From NCBI GenBank assembly GCA_001602455.1, contig CP012157.1:3157733-3221732 (forward strand): a stretch of 64,000 nt of DNA, written 5' to 3'. The position numbers and the translations under genes are program-made. Shown here piece by piece: positions 52,246 through 62,498 of this stretch. Every line of letters begins with the position of its first letter. The first letter of the stretch is position 1. The notes under the pieces are model-generated. The model was given only the letters and a program-made list of their open reading frames with translations. It had not been told where the DNA came from and made no database searches. Origin of the DNA: Betaproteobacteria bacterium UKL13-2. Lineage in GTDB: Bacteria > Pseudomonadota > Gammaproteobacteria > Burkholderiales > Usitatibacteraceae.

Positions 52246-53331
52246 TTAGAACGTGTGACGCAGACCGATTGCGAAACCGCGTGGATCTTGGTCAGCCCCG
52301 ATGGTCAGTGTATTTGCCCCGAAGTTGCCCAAGCCAGCGGTGTTGTTCTTGGTTTGGGTGTAGACCGCGACCAGCGAGGTACGACGCGAGAAGTTGTAGT
52401 AGTAACCCAGCGAGTTAACTTTGGTATCTGGCTCGGTCAAAGCCGTCGCTGCGGTTGCACGGGTTGCGCCATCCTTCGAACGCTGCATCTGATACACAAA
52501 CTGGTTTTTGCCAGCGGTGTAGATGATGTTGAACATTTGCGACTTCTGATCAGAAGTGCGAGTGGTACCGCCACCGTTCTTCTTGAACTTCTGAATCAAG
52601 CCACCAACACGAACCGCGCCGAATGTTACGTGACCAGCCAGCGACATGCCGGTTTCGTCAGCACCCGCCACGTTAGCAGCCGAGCCTGTGTAGTTCCTGA
52701 AGATGTCCTTATGCTTCTCCCATGCGGTCGACAAATAAATCGGCCCTTGGGTGTAGGTTGCGCTAAGCGAGGTCACAACGGGACTGACCGTTGCGGTCTT
52801 GCCTTCGTTAGCCGAGTAGCTAGCGCGCAACGCAAAACCTGACCAGGTCGGCGACCAGTACTGCACAACGTTTTGTTCACGACGGTTGAAGTTGCCACGG
52901 TCTGACATTGCCGAGGTGTACCCCGCGAGTGTGGTATCGCCGAATGGGTCGAGCGAGGCGTTAGCCAACTTGAATGGGGTATCCCAACGACCAAGCAATA
53001 CGCTACCGAAAGCGCCTTGCAAGCCCACAGCGCTGTTGCGGGTTGAGAACGGCGAATCATTTTGCTCTAAGCGAACTTCGGTCTCCCACTGGAAGAAAGC
53101 CTTCAATCCGCCACCCAAGTCTTCGGTGCCACGCACGCCAACGAGCGATGAGCCGTTGCTATTAACGCGGTTACGGCTACCGACAGGCGCAGCCGTGCCA
53201 CCGTCGGCCTTAACGTTTTCAAACATCACAAACATGCGGCCATAAAGCGTGACCGGGTTAGCGGTCTGCGCCATTGCGGCCGGCGCCAGTGTGGCACCAG
53301 CAACTGCAAGAGCGAGTAGTTTCTTGTTCAT
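52246..53331 (-). CDS. Gram-negative trimeric porin (OmpC-like, porin_4)
   Basis: 361 aa from ATG 53331; a TTG one codon upstream is in frame but AAGGAG spacing favours the ATG. The signal peptide MNKKLLALAVAGATLAPAAMAQ is followed by VTLYGRMFVMFENVK, the typical first strand. GVRGTEDLGGGLKAFFQWE (~64) is diagnostic of betaproteobacterial porins. It ends in RHTF with the C-terminal aromatic needed for BAM recognition. Family knowledge: 16-strand general diffusion channel. Monocistronic, with a 308-nt upstream region. Confidence 0.95.
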   Translation of the reverse strand: MNKKLLALAVAGATLAPAAMAQTANPVTLYGRMFVMFENVKADGGTAAPVGSRNRVNSNGSSLVGVRGTEDLGGGLKAFFQWETEVRLEQNDSPFSTRNSAVGLQGAFGSVLLGRWDTPFKLANASLDPFGDTTLAGYTSAMSDRGNFNRREQNVVQYWSPTWSGFALRASYSANEGKTATVSPVVTSLSATYTQGPIYLSTAWEKHKDIFRNYTGSAANVAGADETGMSLAGHVTFGAVRVGGLIQKFKKNGGGTTRTSDQKSQMFNIIYTAGKNQFVYQMQRSKDGATRATAATALTEPDTKVNSLGYYYNFSRRTSLVAVYTQTKNNTAGLGNFGANTLTIGADQDPRGFAIGLRHTF

Positions 53332-53639
53332 CAAAAATCTCCTTTGGGTTGAACGATGAGGCTGTTGGATTTCTAGTTAACGGGTGTAATGCAAACCTCT
53401 AGGCTGGAGCTGTCACCGACCCCTATCTTGTCGCCTTTAATGCTCACAATGTTGGGGACGCGACTTCTCCGCGAGAATTCTTTCGAGAAGCTACCGATAG
53501 TTTGCCAAAAGCCGCCCCTTCGCTCAAGCCTACAATCGGAAAAAAGGCTGGGCACCTGTCTCATGTTGCGCCAATACAACAACGAATCAGAGCGCATCCT
53601 TTGCGTCTCGAACTAGTCATTGACGTATGCTAACCGAGG
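53332..53639. other. Intergenic region upstream of the porin gene
   Basis: 308 nt between porin start and trpC stop. Only short out-of-context frames are open. It presumably holds the porin promoter; no clear -10/-35 pair or operator was identified. Confidence 0.4.
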
Positions 53640-54440
53640 CTAATCTGGCGAGAAGAGCTTGGCAAGCGCCTCGCCCGGATCTGGCTGGCGCATGAGTGCC
53701 CCCCCCACCAGAAACGTGAAAATCCCGTTTTTCTTCATTAATTCAATCGCTTGGCGCGACTCAATACCACTTTCCGTGACCACTAAGCGATTTGATGGGA
53801 CGCGTGGCGCGAGGGTCAGGGTGGTATCAAGGCTGGTCTCAAAACGTGTCAGATCACGGTTGTTAATCCCGATTAGGGGGGTTTTCAGGCGTAGCGCCTG
53901 TGTGAGTTGCGCGGCCGTATGCGATTCCGCCAAAACTGCCAGTCCTAACGATTCGGCGCTGGCCTCAAGACGTAAGAACTCCGCAATGGGCAATGCGTCC
54001 AAGATGAACAGGACCGCATCTGCCCCCATCGCACGCGCTTCAAACAACTGATACTCATCGACCACAAAATCCTTGCGCAAAATCGGTAGGTTGCAAGCGA
54101 CCTTGGCCGCCGCCAAGTCTTCGGCAGCCCCGCCGAAGTACTCAACATCAGTGAGCACAGACAAGCACGCGGCTCCATTAGCCGCATACTGGGCGGCCAA
54201 TCGCGCTGGCGCAAAATCGTCCGCAGCACGAAACAACCCGGCTGATGGGCTTTTGCGCTTTATTTCCGCGATCACTGCTGGTCGCTTGGCCGACAATTGC
54301 GCCCTAATCGCCCCGACGAAGTCTCGCGTCGGCGGGAGGTCTTTGATTCGCTCCGCCAATGCTTCGGCTGAAACCCGCACCTTTGCGGCAGCGACCTCGA
54401 CTCGTTTCGTCGCCAATATTTGTTCGAGTATGTTAGCCAT
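53640..54440 (-). CDS. trpC: Indole-3-glycerol phosphate synthase
   Basis: 266 aa TIM barrel. VIAEIKRKSPSAGLF (~56-70) supplies the catalytic Lys, LRKDFVVDEYQLFEARAMGA (~120) the second Lys, and GINNRDLTRFETSLDTT plus VTESGIES the phosphate site. Family knowledge: converts CdRP to indole-3-glycerol phosphate in tryptophan synthesis. Monofunctional (no trpF fusion). Last gene of the trp cluster, 7 nt after trpD. A run of eight C on the plus strand at 53699-53706 encodes part of LVGGALMRQ. Confidence 0.97.
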   Translation of the reverse strand: MANILEQILATKRVEVAAAKVRVSAEALAERIKDLPPTRDFVGAIRAQLSAKRPAVIAEIKRKSPSAGLFRAADDFAPARLAAQYAANGAACLSVLTDVEYFGGAAEDLAAAKVACNLPILRKDFVVDEYQLFEARAMGADAVLFILDALPIAEFLRLEASAESLGLAVLAESHTAAQLTQALRLKTPLIGINNRDLTRFETSLDTTLTLAPRVPSNRLVVTESGIESRQAIELMKKNGIFTFLVGGALMRQPDPGEALAKLFSPD

Positions 54441-54447
54441 CGAAGAC

Positions 54448-55482
54448 TCAGGCCGAACCGCTGACGCTGTTGGTAAACCCGATCAAGGCCTCGAGTTTTT
54501 GACGCGCCAACCCCGACTCGATCATTTCTCGTGCACGCGCAACCCCGCCCCAAAGGTCGCTGGCGATGCCGGCAACATAGATTGCGGCACCGGCGTTCAG
54601 CATCACGATATCCTTCGCCGGGCCAGGCTTGTTATTAAGCACGTCAAGCAACATCGCCTTCGACCCCGTCTCGTCGGCCGCACGCAGACTTTCAAGTGGC
54701 GCGTGATCGAGGCCAAATTGCTGGGGTTCAATGGTGTATTCGGTCACGAAGCCTTGCTTTAGTTCTGCCACATGGGTCTTACCCGTTAGCGTAATTTCAT
54801 CCAAACCATCTTCGCCGTGGACAACCATCACCTGTCTAGAGCCGAGCTGCTGCAACACCCGCGCTTGAATGCCAACCAAGTCCGCGTGGAACACCCCCAT
54901 CACCTGATTTGGCGCGCCCGCCGGATTGGTGAGCGGACCCAAAATATTGAGAATCGTGCGCATGCCCAGCTCTTTTCGAACCGGAGCCGCATATTTCATC
55001 GCCGGATGGTGGTGGGGCGCGAACATAAAGCCGAGTCCCACGGTTGCAATCGATTCTGCCACTTGGGTCGGCGTCAAATCAAGATTTACGCCGAGCGCTT
55101 CGAGCACGTCTGCGCTACCCGACTTAGACGAGACCGATCGGCCGCCGTGTTTAGCGACCTTGGCTCCCGCAGCGGCGGCCACAAACGCGGCCGCCGTGGA
55201 GATATTGAAAGTATGTGCTTTGTCGCCGCCAGTTCCACAGGTATCAACCAGATGCGTGGTGTCGGCGACCAACACCTTCGTCGCAAACTGGCGCATCACC
55301 TGTGCTGCGGCGGCAATTTCGGACACTGACTCCGATTTGACGTGAAGCCCCATGAGAATCGCAGACAACTGAACCGGGGATACCTCGCCCTCCATCACCT
55401 GTGTGAAGAGGTCCACCATTTCATCGAAAAAAATTTCGCGCTTATCTGAAAGTCGATTGATCGCTTCATGCGGCGTAAACAT
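54448..55482 (-). CDS. trpD: Anthranilate phosphoribosyltransferase
   Basis: 344 aa. [19 protein letters not shown] (~79-97) is the PRPP-binding GTGGD motif, [20 protein letters not shown] (~110) the conserved flexible loop, and [20 protein letters not shown] the anthranilate region. Family knowledge: transfers the phosphoribosyl group to anthranilate. Separate from trpG here. 20 nt downstream of trpG. Confidence 0.97.
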   Translation of the reverse strand: MFTPHEAINRLSDKREIFFDEMVDLFTQVMEGEVSPVQLSAILMGLHVKSESVSEIAAAAQVMRQFATKVLVADTTHLVDTCGTGGDKAHTFNISTAAAFVAAAAGAKVAKHGGRSVSSKSGSADVLEALGVNLDLTPTQVAESIATVGLGFMFAPHHHPAMKYAAPVRKELGMRTILNILGPLTNPAGAPNQVMGVFHADLVGIQARVLQQLGSRQVMVVHGEDGLDEITLTGKTHVAELKQGFVTEYTIEPQQFGLDHAPLESLRAADETGSKAMLLDVLNNKPGPAKDIVMLNAGAAIYVAGIASDLWGGVARAREMIESGLARQKLEALIGFTNSVSGSA

Positions 55483-55502
55483 ATTGTTCCCAAGAATCGT
55501 GG

Positions 55503-56084
55503 TCAGACGGCCAACGCCGTGTTTGCGTTCAGAAAATTTTGCAGCAACTGATGCCCATGCTCAGTCATGATGGACTCGGGGTGAAACTGGACCCCCTCGA
55601 TGGCGAGCGACGTATGGCGCACACCCATCACTTCACCGTCTTCCGTCCACGCGGTGACTTCAAGACACGGTGGACAGGTTTCTCGCTCAATGACCAGCGA
55701 ATGGTAACGCGTCGCACGGAATGGGGAAGGTAGATCGCCGAACACCCCTTTGCCCAAATGATGTACCTGCGACGTCTTGCCGTGCATCAGCGTCTTTGCA
55801 TGAATGATTCGGCCGCCAAATGCTTGGCCGATTGCTTGATGGCCCAAGCACACCCCTAGCAAGGGGATTTTTCCCGCGAATGCTGCGATCGCGGCGACTG
55901 AAATTCCCGCCTCACTGGGCGAACACGGCCCCGGTGAAATGACAATTTTCTGTGGGGCCAGACGTTCGATCTCGGCAATGGATATCTCGTCATTGCGCTT
56001 AACGAGCACGTCTTCGCCCAACTCCCCGAGGTACTGGACAAGATTGAATGTGAATGAATCATAGTTATCAATCATGAGCAGCAT
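55503..56084 (-). CDS. trpG: Anthranilate synthase component II (glutamine amidotransferase)
   Basis: 193 aa class I amidotransferase. [20 protein letters not shown] start, [14 protein letters not shown], nucleophile Cys in [17 protein letters not shown] (~79) and catalytic His/Glu in [13 protein letters not shown] (~168). Family knowledge: supplies ammonia to TrpE; many such proteins also serve PabB (TrpG/PabA). Starts 2 nt after the threonine aldolase stop, so its translation is coupled to that gene. Confidence 0.95.
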   Translation of the reverse strand: MLLMIDNYDSFTFNLVQYLGELGEDVLVKRNDEISIAEIERLAPQKIVISPGPCSPSEAGISVAAIAAFAGKIPLLGVCLGHQAIGQAFGGRIIHAKTLMHGKTSQVHHLGKGVFGDLPSPFRATRYHSLVIERETCPPCLEVTAWTEDGEVMGVRHTSLAIEGVQFHPESIMTEHGHQLLQNFLNANTALAV

Positions 56085-56086
56085 GG

Positions 56087-57109
56087 CTAAGCGCTCCCGC
56101 GAACGCGATAGAACGATGCGAAGGCATCAATGACCCGATCGAGATCTTGCACGGTGACATCAAGATGGGTCACGATACGTGTGCGCGCACCGACAATGGC
56201 GACGATACCTCGCGCATTGAGGTGCGCTTGCAGGGCCGCGATGTCTCCCACCGGCACATCAACAAACATAATATTGGTCTGCGGCATTTGCAATGAGAGT
56301 GCGCCAATATTGGCCAGCGCGGTGGCCAGCTTCGTTGCATTCTCGTGGTCTTGTGCTAAACGCTCAACATGGTGGTCGAGTGCGTAGATTCCAGCCGCAG
56401 CGAGAATTCCCGCCTGCCGCATTCCACCACCGAGCATCTTGCGGTGTCGCTTGGCGCGGCGAATAAGCGTATTCGACCCGCACAACACCGAACCAACTGG
56501 TGCCCCAAGACCTTTCGACAAACAGACCGATACGGAATCAAAGTACGCGCAAATTTCCTTGGCGCTCCGACGCGACTTCACAACTGCGTTATACAGACGT
56601 GCGCCATCCAAATGCATTCCAAGCGAAGCCTCCTTGGCGAATCGACTCACCTCCGCCATATAACGTTCAGGAATGACCATCCCGCCAATCGTGTTCTCGA
56701 GCGCAATCAATTTTGTGATCGCAAAGTGGGAATCGTCAGGCTTTACTGCCGCTTTGATTTTCGCAATCGGAATCGTTCCATCCTCTATGTTTTCAATAGG
56801 CTGCGGCTGAATCGAGCCCAGCACCGCAGCCCCCCCGCCTTCGTATTTATAGGTGTGGGCATTTTGACCAACGATGTACTCGTCACCGCGAGCGCAGTGC
56901 GCCATGAGTGCGCAGAGGTTGCTTTGCGTGCCGCTCGGCATGAATAGGGCGGCTTCCATACCAACAAGATCTGCCATTTTCTCTTGCAGCGCATTCACGG
57001 TGGGATCGTCGCCAAATACGTCGTCGCCGACCTCGGCCGCCGCCATGACAGCACGCATTGCTGCTGTTGGCCTGGTCACGGTATCGCTACGCAAATCAAT
57101 TTTCTTCAT
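56087..57109 (-). CDS. ltaE: Low-specificity L-threonine aldolase
   Basis: 340 aa PLP enzyme of fold type [21 protein letters not shown] is the family N-terminus, [19 protein letters not shown] (~32) and [11 protein letters not shown] (~165) the PLP/Asp site, and [16 protein letters not shown] (~190) carries the Schiff-base Lys. Family knowledge: interconverts L-threonine or L-allo-threonine with glycine and acetaldehyde. GAGGAAAAG precedes the ATG. It lies inside the trp operon, 14 nt after trpE and 2 nt before trpG, an unusual position. Confidence 0.93.
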   Translation of the reverse strand: MKKIDLRSDTVTRPTAAMRAVMAAAEVGDDVFGDDPTVNALQEKMADLVGMEAALFMPSGTQSNLCALMAHCARGDEYIVGQNAHTYKYEGGGAAVLGSIQPQPIENIEDGTIPIAKIKAAVKPDDSHFAITKLIALENTIGGMVIPERYMAEVSRFAKEASLGMHLDGARLYNAVVKSRRSAKEICAYFDSVSVCLSKGLGAPVGSVLCGSNTLIRRAKRHRKMLGGGMRQAGILAAAGIYALDHHVERLAQDHENATKLATALANIGALSLQMPQTNIMFVDVPVGDIAALQAHLNARGIVAIVGARTRIVTHLDVTVQDLDRVIDAFASFYRVRGSA

Positions 57110-57123
57110 CTTTTCCTCAGCGC

Positions 57124-58632
57124 CTAATTGGTCGTATCCAAGCCACTGGCGACCATCTCTGCGGCTCGCAACATTGCGCGCGCCTTGTTTTCAGTTTCCT
57201 GCCACTCCAGTTCCGGCACTGAATCTGCAACAATGCCAGCCGCCGCCTGTGCGTAGAGAACGCCATCTTTAATGACACCTGTTCGAATCGCGATGGCGAG
57301 GTCAAGATTGCCGTTAAAGCCCAAATAGCCGGCTGCGCCAGCATAAATTCCTCGCTTGGATGGCTCTAACTCGTCAATGATTTCCATCGCCCGAACCTTT
57401 GTGGTGCCGGTGACGGTGCCCGCCGGAAACGTGGCGCGAAGCAGACTGATTGGGCTCACATCGTCGCGGATTTCGGCATCCACATTCGACACCAAGTGCA
57501 TCACATGCGAATAACGCTCCACCTCGTATTGCTCAGTCACCTTGACGCTCCCCGTTCGGGCAATACGCCCAAGATCGTTGCGCCCCAAGTCGATCAGCAT
57601 CAGATGCTCTGCAAGCTCTTTGGGGTCGGCGCGGAGCTCCGCTTCCATTTGCTGGTCCTGCTCGAGCGTCGCCCCCCGTTTTCGCGTACCCGCAATCGGT
57701 CGGACCGTCACTTTTGTTCCCTCTTGTCGCACCAAAATTTCCGGGGATGCGCCGACGATATGAAACTCTCCCATATCGAAATAGAACATATAGGGTGAAG
57801 GATTGATGGACCGAAGTGCCCGATACAGATTGACCGGTGGCGCATCGAATGGCTGCGAGATTCGCTGGGAGATTTGCACCTGCATGATGTCGCCATCGAC
57901 AATGTATTGTTTCGATCTCTCGACGGCCTTGAGGAAGCGCTCTTTGCCAATTTCCGACTTGGGCTCGCGTGTCACGCCGGAGGGTACATAGACAGGAAGT
58001 GGTGCCTGACTGCGTAACTGAATTCGCAGCTCCGTCAGCCGTCGCGTTGCATTCTGGAAGGCGTTTTCCTGCGACGGGTCTGCATAGACGATGATGGTTA
58101 AACGACCTGATAGGTTATCCACCACCGCCAGCTCGTCCGACGCCATGAGCACGATGTCCGGCGTACCGATTGCATCGGGCTTATCGACAAATTTTTCGTC
58201 CAAGTGTTTCGCGAGTTTAGGCTCGATATAGCGCACAGTATCGTAGCCAAAATAACCGGCGAGCCCACCCGCAAACCTCAGCGCGCCCTCCACCGCCGCC
58301 GCGCGAAAACGCGCTTGGTAGCGCTCAATAAATGCCAGCGGGTCCTCGACGAACTTGTGCTCGATTTTCTCAGCCGTTCCACCCGTCTTGGCCCGCAAGA
58401 TGGTCACTTCCCGCCCGCGCACTTCCAGCCACTCTCGTGCGGGCAATCCAATGATGGAGTAGCGACCAAACCGTTCCCCACCAATCACCGACTCGAGCAA
58501 GTACGAGTGTGGCTTATTGGCGAGCTTCAGATATATCGAAAGCGGCGTATCGAGATCGGCAAAAGTCTCGAGGGTGACTGGGATTCGGTTGTAGCCTTCA
58601 GCGGCAAGGCGCTGAAACTGGGCTTCATTCAT
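57124..58632 (-). CDS. trpE: Anthranilate synthase component I
   Basis: 502 aa. The N-terminal Trp-binding segment shows PLSIYLKLANKPHSYLLES (LLES, ~30-48) for feedback inhibition. The chorismate domain has IMQVQISQRIS (~245), RPIAGTRKRGA (~320), MLIDLGRNDLGRI and ATFPAGTVTGTTKVRAMEII (~410). Family knowledge: chorismate plus ammonia to anthranilate. No Trp-rich leader peptide or attenuator was seen in the 143-nt gap to gph. Start 58632 gives the usual N-terminus. Confidence 0.97.
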   Translation of the reverse strand: MNEAQFQRLAAEGYNRIPVTLETFADLDTPLSIYLKLANKPHSYLLESVIGGERFGRYSIIGLPAREWLEVRGREVTILRAKTGGTAEKIEHKFVEDPLAFIERYQARFRAAAVEGALRFAGGLAGYFGYDTVRYIEPKLAKHLDEKFVDKPDAIGTPDIVLMASDELAVVDNLSGRLTIIVYADPSQENAFQNATRRLTELRIQLRSQAPLPVYVPSGVTREPKSEIGKERFLKAVERSKQYIVDGDIMQVQISQRISQPFDAPPVNLYRALRSINPSPYMFYFDMGEFHIVGASPEILVRQEGTKVTVRPIAGTRKRGATLEQDQQMEAELRADPKELAEHLMLIDLGRNDLGRIARTGSVKVTEQYEVERYSHVMHLVSNVDAEIRDDVSPISLLRATFPAGTVTGTTKVRAMEIIDELEPSKRGIYAGAAGYLGFNGNLDLAIAIRTGVIKDGVLYAQAAAGIVADSVPELEWQETENKARAMLRAAEMVASGLDTTN

Positions 58633-58775
58633 AGCGTTCTCAACAAATTAGAAACAACGGTCAGGCAACAACGATAGCACTGCGCTGGCGCGCGAATTCA
58701 CCAATTCACCGCCAGTTATGCCATCGCCACGACCAAACTGTTTTGTTGAACGCCATTACGGACACCATTTAAGAA

Positions 58776-59663
58776 TTACCCGGCAACTTTAACGTATTTC
58801 AGTGCGCTAGGGAGGTCGTCAATAAAGGCGTCACAATCCAAGCCCCTTAGCTCTTGCCCCTCGTTATAGCCGTAGGGAACGATGAGCACTGGGCAGCCTG
58901 CCGCCCGCGCCGCCGCCGCGTCATGCATCGAGTCACCGATCATCACGACCTCTTCCACGTTCACGCCAAAATGTTTGGCGGCATGCTGAATCGGCAGGGG
59001 GTGGGGCTTCTTTTCGTCCAGCGTGTCTCCAGAAACAATCAACTCGAAGTAGGGTGCCAAGCCCGACTTTTCGAGCAGCGGCACGGTAAATCGCTCGGCT
59101 TTGTTGGTCACACACGCAAGCTTGAAGGACTTCTCGCGAAACAGCTCCAGCGCCTCGAATACCCCTGGAAATGCACGCGAGGTGTCGGCCAGACAGCCCT
59201 CATATTGTTTTTCAAATTGCATCACCGCCACTTTCGACGCAGATGCGCCGAGTTCACCTACCGCGTTTTTCATCGATTGGGAAACTAAATTCGCGGTACC
59301 TCGCCCGATGTATTGTCGGACAACATTAACCTCTAGCGGGCTAAATCCGAATGCCGCGCGCATCCGATTCACCGCCGTGGCAATATCGCCTGCGGTATCG
59401 AGAAGTGTCCCATCTAGGTCAAGCAACAGCACCTTGGCCGAGACTGGCAGTGGAAATTTTGGCTTCGCACGGTAGCGGATTTTCTTGCTGTCTTCCTTGG
59501 TGTCTGTTTTTCCCGCAGTGGCACCGCTCGCAGAAACGCCCGCCGGTTGGGCGATTTCAGGCATTTCTGCCTCAATTACCGCGTCATTACTAGGGTTTTG
59601 CTCTGGATTAGATTGTTCAGACATGGGGCTTTCTGGTCGCGCCATCGCGGCGGCACGACTCAT
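58776..59663 (-). CDS. gph: Phosphoglycolate phosphatase (HAD superfamily) with N-terminal extension
   Basis: 295 aa. The HAD core starts at ~78 with [12 protein letters not shown] (nucleophile Asp), then [32 protein letters not shown] and [17 protein letters not shown]. The first ~70 residues are Ser/Glu/Pro/Lys-rich and disordered-looking, not part of Gph. The ATG at 59663 overlaps the rpe stop (ATGA); ATG 59624 (MSEQSNP) is an alternative. Family knowledge: removes phosphate from 2-phosphoglycolate, giving the glycolate that glcDEF could oxidise. rpe-gph-trpE is a classic proteobacterial order. Confidence 0.92.
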   Translation of the reverse strand: MSRAAAMARPESPMSEQSNPEQNPSNDAVIEAEMPEIAQPAGVSASGATAGKTDTKEDSKKIRYRAKPKFPLPVSAKVLLLDLDGTLLDTAGDIATAVNRMRAAFGFSPLEVNVVRQYIGRGTANLVSQSMKNAVGELGASASKVAVMQFEKQYEGCLADTSRAFPGVFEALELFREKSFKLACVTNKAERFTVPLLEKSGLAPYFELIVSGDTLDEKKPHPLPIQHAAKHFGVNVEEVVMIGDSMHDAAAARAAGCPVLIVPYGYNEGQELRGLDCDAFIDDLPSALKYVKVAG

Positions 59664-60355
59664 GTTGACGTGGCCTTGGCCAACTCTTCGCGCATCAAGC
59701 TGATGGTCGCGCCGTAATCGTCCGCATTAAACACCGCCGAACCGGCGACGAACGTATCAGCGCCCGCCCGCGCAATATCTGCAATGTTGTCTGCCTTCAC
59801 GCCGCCATCAATCTCTAGCCAAATATCTCGGCCGACGCGATCGATGCGGCGTCGCGCTTCGCGCAATTTTTCTAGCGAGGTCGGAATAAACTTCTGTCCC
59901 CCAAAGCCGGGGTTGACGCTCATGATGAGGATCAAGTCTAACTTGTCCATCACATGGTCTAGATATGCGAGCGAAGTGGCAGGGTTGAACACCAATCCTG
60001 CCTTACAACCGTGCTCGCGAATGAGTGACAAGGTGCGATCAACGTGTTCGCTTGCCTCAGGATGAAACGAAATAATATCCGCGCCCGCCTTGGCGAAGTC
60101 CGGAATAATGCGATCCACCGGCTTGACCATAAGATGTACATCAATCGGAATCTTGCTGCCGTCCTGACGTTTCGCGTATGGGCGAACTGCTTGGCAAACC
60201 ATCGGTCCAATGGTCAAATTCGGGACGTAGTGATTATCCATTACGTCGAAGTGAATCACGTCCGCGCCGGCTGCGATCACATTGGCGACTTCTTCTCCGA
60301 GCTTCGCAAAATCGGCGGACAAAATAGAGGGGGCGATTCGATATGTCATGGTCAA
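59660..60355 (-). CDS. rpe: Ribulose-phosphate 3-epimerase
   Basis: 231 aa TIM barrel. [17 protein letters not shown] at the N-terminus, [17 protein letters not shown] (~35-51) with metal-binding His/Asp, and [14 protein letters not shown] (~142). Family knowledge: interconverts ribulose-5-P and xylulose-5-P in the pentose phosphate pathway. First gene of rpe-gph-trpE. Divergent from apaG (45-nt gap). Confidence 0.97.
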   Translation of the reverse strand: MTMTYRIAPSILSADFAKLGEEVANVIAAGADVIHFDVMDNHYVPNLTIGPMVCQAVRPYAKRQDGSKIPIDVHLMVKPVDRIIPDFAKAGADIISFHPEASEHVDRTLSLIREHGCKAGLVFNPATSLAYLDHVMDKLDLILIMSVNPGFGGQKFIPTSLEKLREARRRIDRVGRDIWLEIDGGVKADNIADIARAGADTFVAGSAVFNADDYGATISLMREELAKATST

Positions 60356-60400
60356 ATTTTACGCGCAAGTTGACACGATGCTGCGTGATAGCATTCTGCG

Positions 60401-60784
60401 ATGGCTAACCAAAACCAAAACGACATTAAAATCTCGGCAAATGCTTTTTATCTTCCTGATCAATCAGACGAAGATAACGACCAATATGTCTTTGCCTACA
60501 CCATCAAAATCACCAATCTGGGAGCCACCGCGGTGAAGCTCATCTCCCGTCATTGGATCATCACAGACTCTGAGGGTAAGGTGCAGGAAGTCAGAGGCGT
60601 CGGCGTCGTCGGCGAGCAGCCTGAGCTCAAGCCCGGCGAATCGTTTGAATACACCTCGGGCTCTTCGCTAGAAACCAGCGTTGGCACAATGCGCGGAACT
60701 TACCAAATGCAGCGTGCCGACGGTAGCAGGTTCGACGCAACGATTCCAGAGTTCACGCTCTCAGTACCGCGGGTGCTGCACTGA
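60401..60784 (+). CDS. apaG: ApaG domain protein
   Basis: 127 aa. Immunoglobulin-like fold: FAYTIKITNLGATAVKLISR (~30-49), HWIITDSEGKVQEVRGVGVV with the G-x-G-V-V-G motif (~51-70), and YTSGSSLETSVGTMRGTYQM. Family knowledge: ApaG/CorD, historically linked to Co2+ and Mg2+ handling and Ap4A; molecular activity is not established. Adjacent to mltA downstream on the same strand, a conserved betaproteobacterial pair, but with a convergent small gene in between. Confidence 0.95.
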   Translation: MANQNQNDIKISANAFYLPDQSDEDNDQYVFAYTIKITNLGATAVKLISRHWIITDSEGKVQEVRGVGVVGEQPELKPGESFEYTSGSSLETSVGTMRGTYQMQRADGSRFDATIPEFTLSVPRVLH

Positions 60785-60852
60785 ATCATGCCGAACGTTA
60801 GCCTGAACATTTCATGGGGGCGACGCAACGGGCGAGCGGTGAAATATGCAGG

Positions 60853-61035
60853 TTATTTGTCTGGCGGGGGACGGTCATGACGCCCATCCGACTCAGCGTT
60901 GTTGCCTTGGGCAGACTCACCGAAGTGATTCTGCTGCTGCTTCCGCTTCCGCTTCTTCTCCTTGGGCAAGGTCCACCACACAATAAATATCGCAAGTCCG
61001 AATGCCAACAGCACTTCAAACAACACCCACGCCAT
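60853..61035 (-). CDS. 60-aa single-pass membrane protein, unknown function
   Basis: ATG 61035 with TGAGG about 6 nt upstream, chosen over the longer frame to 61155, which overlaps mltA. One N-terminal helix MAWVLFEVLLAFGLAIFIVW, then a strongly basic KEKKRKRKQQQ stretch and a polar C-terminus rich in Asn, Asp and Pro. The positive-inside rule puts the tail in the cytoplasm. It lies antisense between apaG and mltA. Real-gene status rests on the clear membrane-protein pattern only. Confidence 0.6.
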   Translation of the reverse strand: MAWVLFEVLLAFGLAIFIVWWTLPKEKKRKRKQQQNHFGESAQGNNAESDGRHDRPPPDK

Positions 61036-61067
61036 AATCGGCCTCACCCTTTCTGTTTGCCGTCCCG

Positions 61068-62498
61068 ATGAACGACCATCCACTCTTTTTGATACGACAT
61101 CGGCGCACTGGCCGCGTTCGCTGCATTTTGACACGAGCATATCGCGCCACGCCAAAGGCCGTCCTGCTCATCTGTGCTGGCGCCCTCGTCACCGGATTTG
61201 CGGTGTCCTCGCACCCGGCTCTGGCGAGCGCGAATGTGCCACCAGACCTGCCGCCTGGCCAATGCGTGATGCCGGCAAGCCCTCCCACACTGAGTTGCCC
61301 GGTCTGTCCCGCGCCGGTTGCCTGCCCAGTGATGCCGACCGAGCCACCTTTTATCGAACCCAATATTGAGGTGACGAAGCCTGAGATTCCGCGAGGGCGG
61401 CTCGAGCGTGCGGCGTGGCATGGCATGCGCGATTGGAACGCCGACGACACATCCGAGGCATTAACGGCCTTTGAGCAAGGCTGTCCAGCCCTCAAGTCAC
61501 GCCCTGAATGGGCTGACGTTTGTGACAAAGCAACTGCACTCGTCGGCACAAAATTCACCAAGCAAGCCGCAGCCACATTCTTTCGTGACAACTTCCAACC
61601 CTTCAAGGTCTACAACGCCGATGACTCCAGCACCGGCACCGTGACCGGCTACTACGAGCCACTTCTGCGCGGCTCCCGAACCCGAACCGACGTTTACAGT
61701 TACCCAATCTACGCAACGCCACGAGACTTGGTCGTTGTCGAACTCGCCGACTTGTATGCCGATTTGAAATTCCGCCGATTGCGCGGACGCATCCTTGAGA
61801 ACAAGCTCGTTCCCTACTATGACCGAGCAGAAATCGATTCGCCCCGAGCGCCATTAAAAGGCTTGGAGATTGTATGGGTCGATAATCCAGTGGAATTATT
61901 CTTCTTGCAGATACAAGGGTCAGGCCAGGTCCAGTTACCCGACGGGTCAAGAATTCGATTGGGCTATGCTGAACAAAACGGGCGTCCATTTCGCTCGTTG
62001 GGTGGCGTGTTGATTCGCCGCGGTGAAATTCGGCCAGAGCACGCCTCCATGCAAGGCATCAAAGCGTGGGCCGAGCGCAACCCGCACAAACTACAGCAAT
62101 ATATGAACGCCAATCCCAGCTACGTGTTCTTCAAAGAGATTTCGTCGCGTGGCAGCGGACCGATTGGCACGCTTGGTGTCCCCCTAACCGCAGAGCGTTC
62201 GATTGCTGTCGATCCACGGGTCATACCGCTTGGCGTCCCGGTATTTTTATCAACAACATTCCCCGGCACCAGACAGCCGCTGAATCGGCTGATGGTTGCG
62301 CAAGACACAGGCGGGGCGATCGCGGGCGCAGTACGTGTGGATTTTTTCTGGGGATTCGGCGACGATGCTGGCGCTCAGGCGGGGCGCATGAAACAAAAGG
62401 GCGAGAAGTGGGTATTACTACCGCTCGGATATGACCCCAATGCTGATCAAAATAACGCGCCGAGGGTGACAACGACCAATATCAGCGCCCTCAAGTAG
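61068..62498 (+). CDS. mltA: Membrane-bound lytic murein transglycosylase A
   Basis: 476 aa. After an Arg-rich N-terminus there is a hydrophobic stretch (AVLLICAGALVTGFAVSS, ~31-48) as membrane anchor or signal and a Cys/Pro-rich linker. The MltA domain reads GYYEPLLRGSR (~194), VFFLQIQGSG-type LFFLQIQGSGQVQLPDG (~282) and LGYAEQNGRPF. The 3D domain ends with AQDTGGAIAGAVRVDFFWG, holding the catalytic Asp residues. Family knowledge: 1,6-anhydro-forming peptidoglycan hydrolase of the outer membrane. No canonical lipobox is obvious, unlike E. coli MltA. Confidence 0.94.
   Translation: MNDHPLFLIRHRRTGRVRCILTRAYRATPKAVLLICAGALVTGFAVSSHPALASANVPPDLPPGQCVMPASPPTLSCPVCPAPVACPVMPTEPPFIEPNIEVTKPEIPRGRLERAAWHGMRDWNADDTSEALTAFEQGCPALKSRPEWADVCDKATALVGTKFTKQAAATFFRDNFQPFKVYNADDSSTGTVTGYYEPLLRGSRTRTDVYSYPIYATPRDLVVVELADLYADLKFRRLRGRILENKLVPYYDRAEIDSPRAPLKGLEIVWVDNPVELFFLQIQGSGQVQLPDGSRIRLGYAEQNGRPFRSLGGVLIRRGEIRPEHASMQGIKAWAERNPHKLQQYMNANPSYVFFKEISSRGSGPIGTLGVPLTAERSIAVDPRVIPLGVPVFLSTTFPGTRQPLNRLMVAQDTGGAIAGAVRVDFFWGFGDDAGAQAGRMKQKGEKWVLLPLGYDPNADQNNAPRVTTTNISALK

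Noticed and set aside
58633-58775. Possible trp leader peptide/attenuator upstream of trpE
   Set aside because: No short frame with consecutive Trp codons and no alternating hairpins with a T tract were seen.
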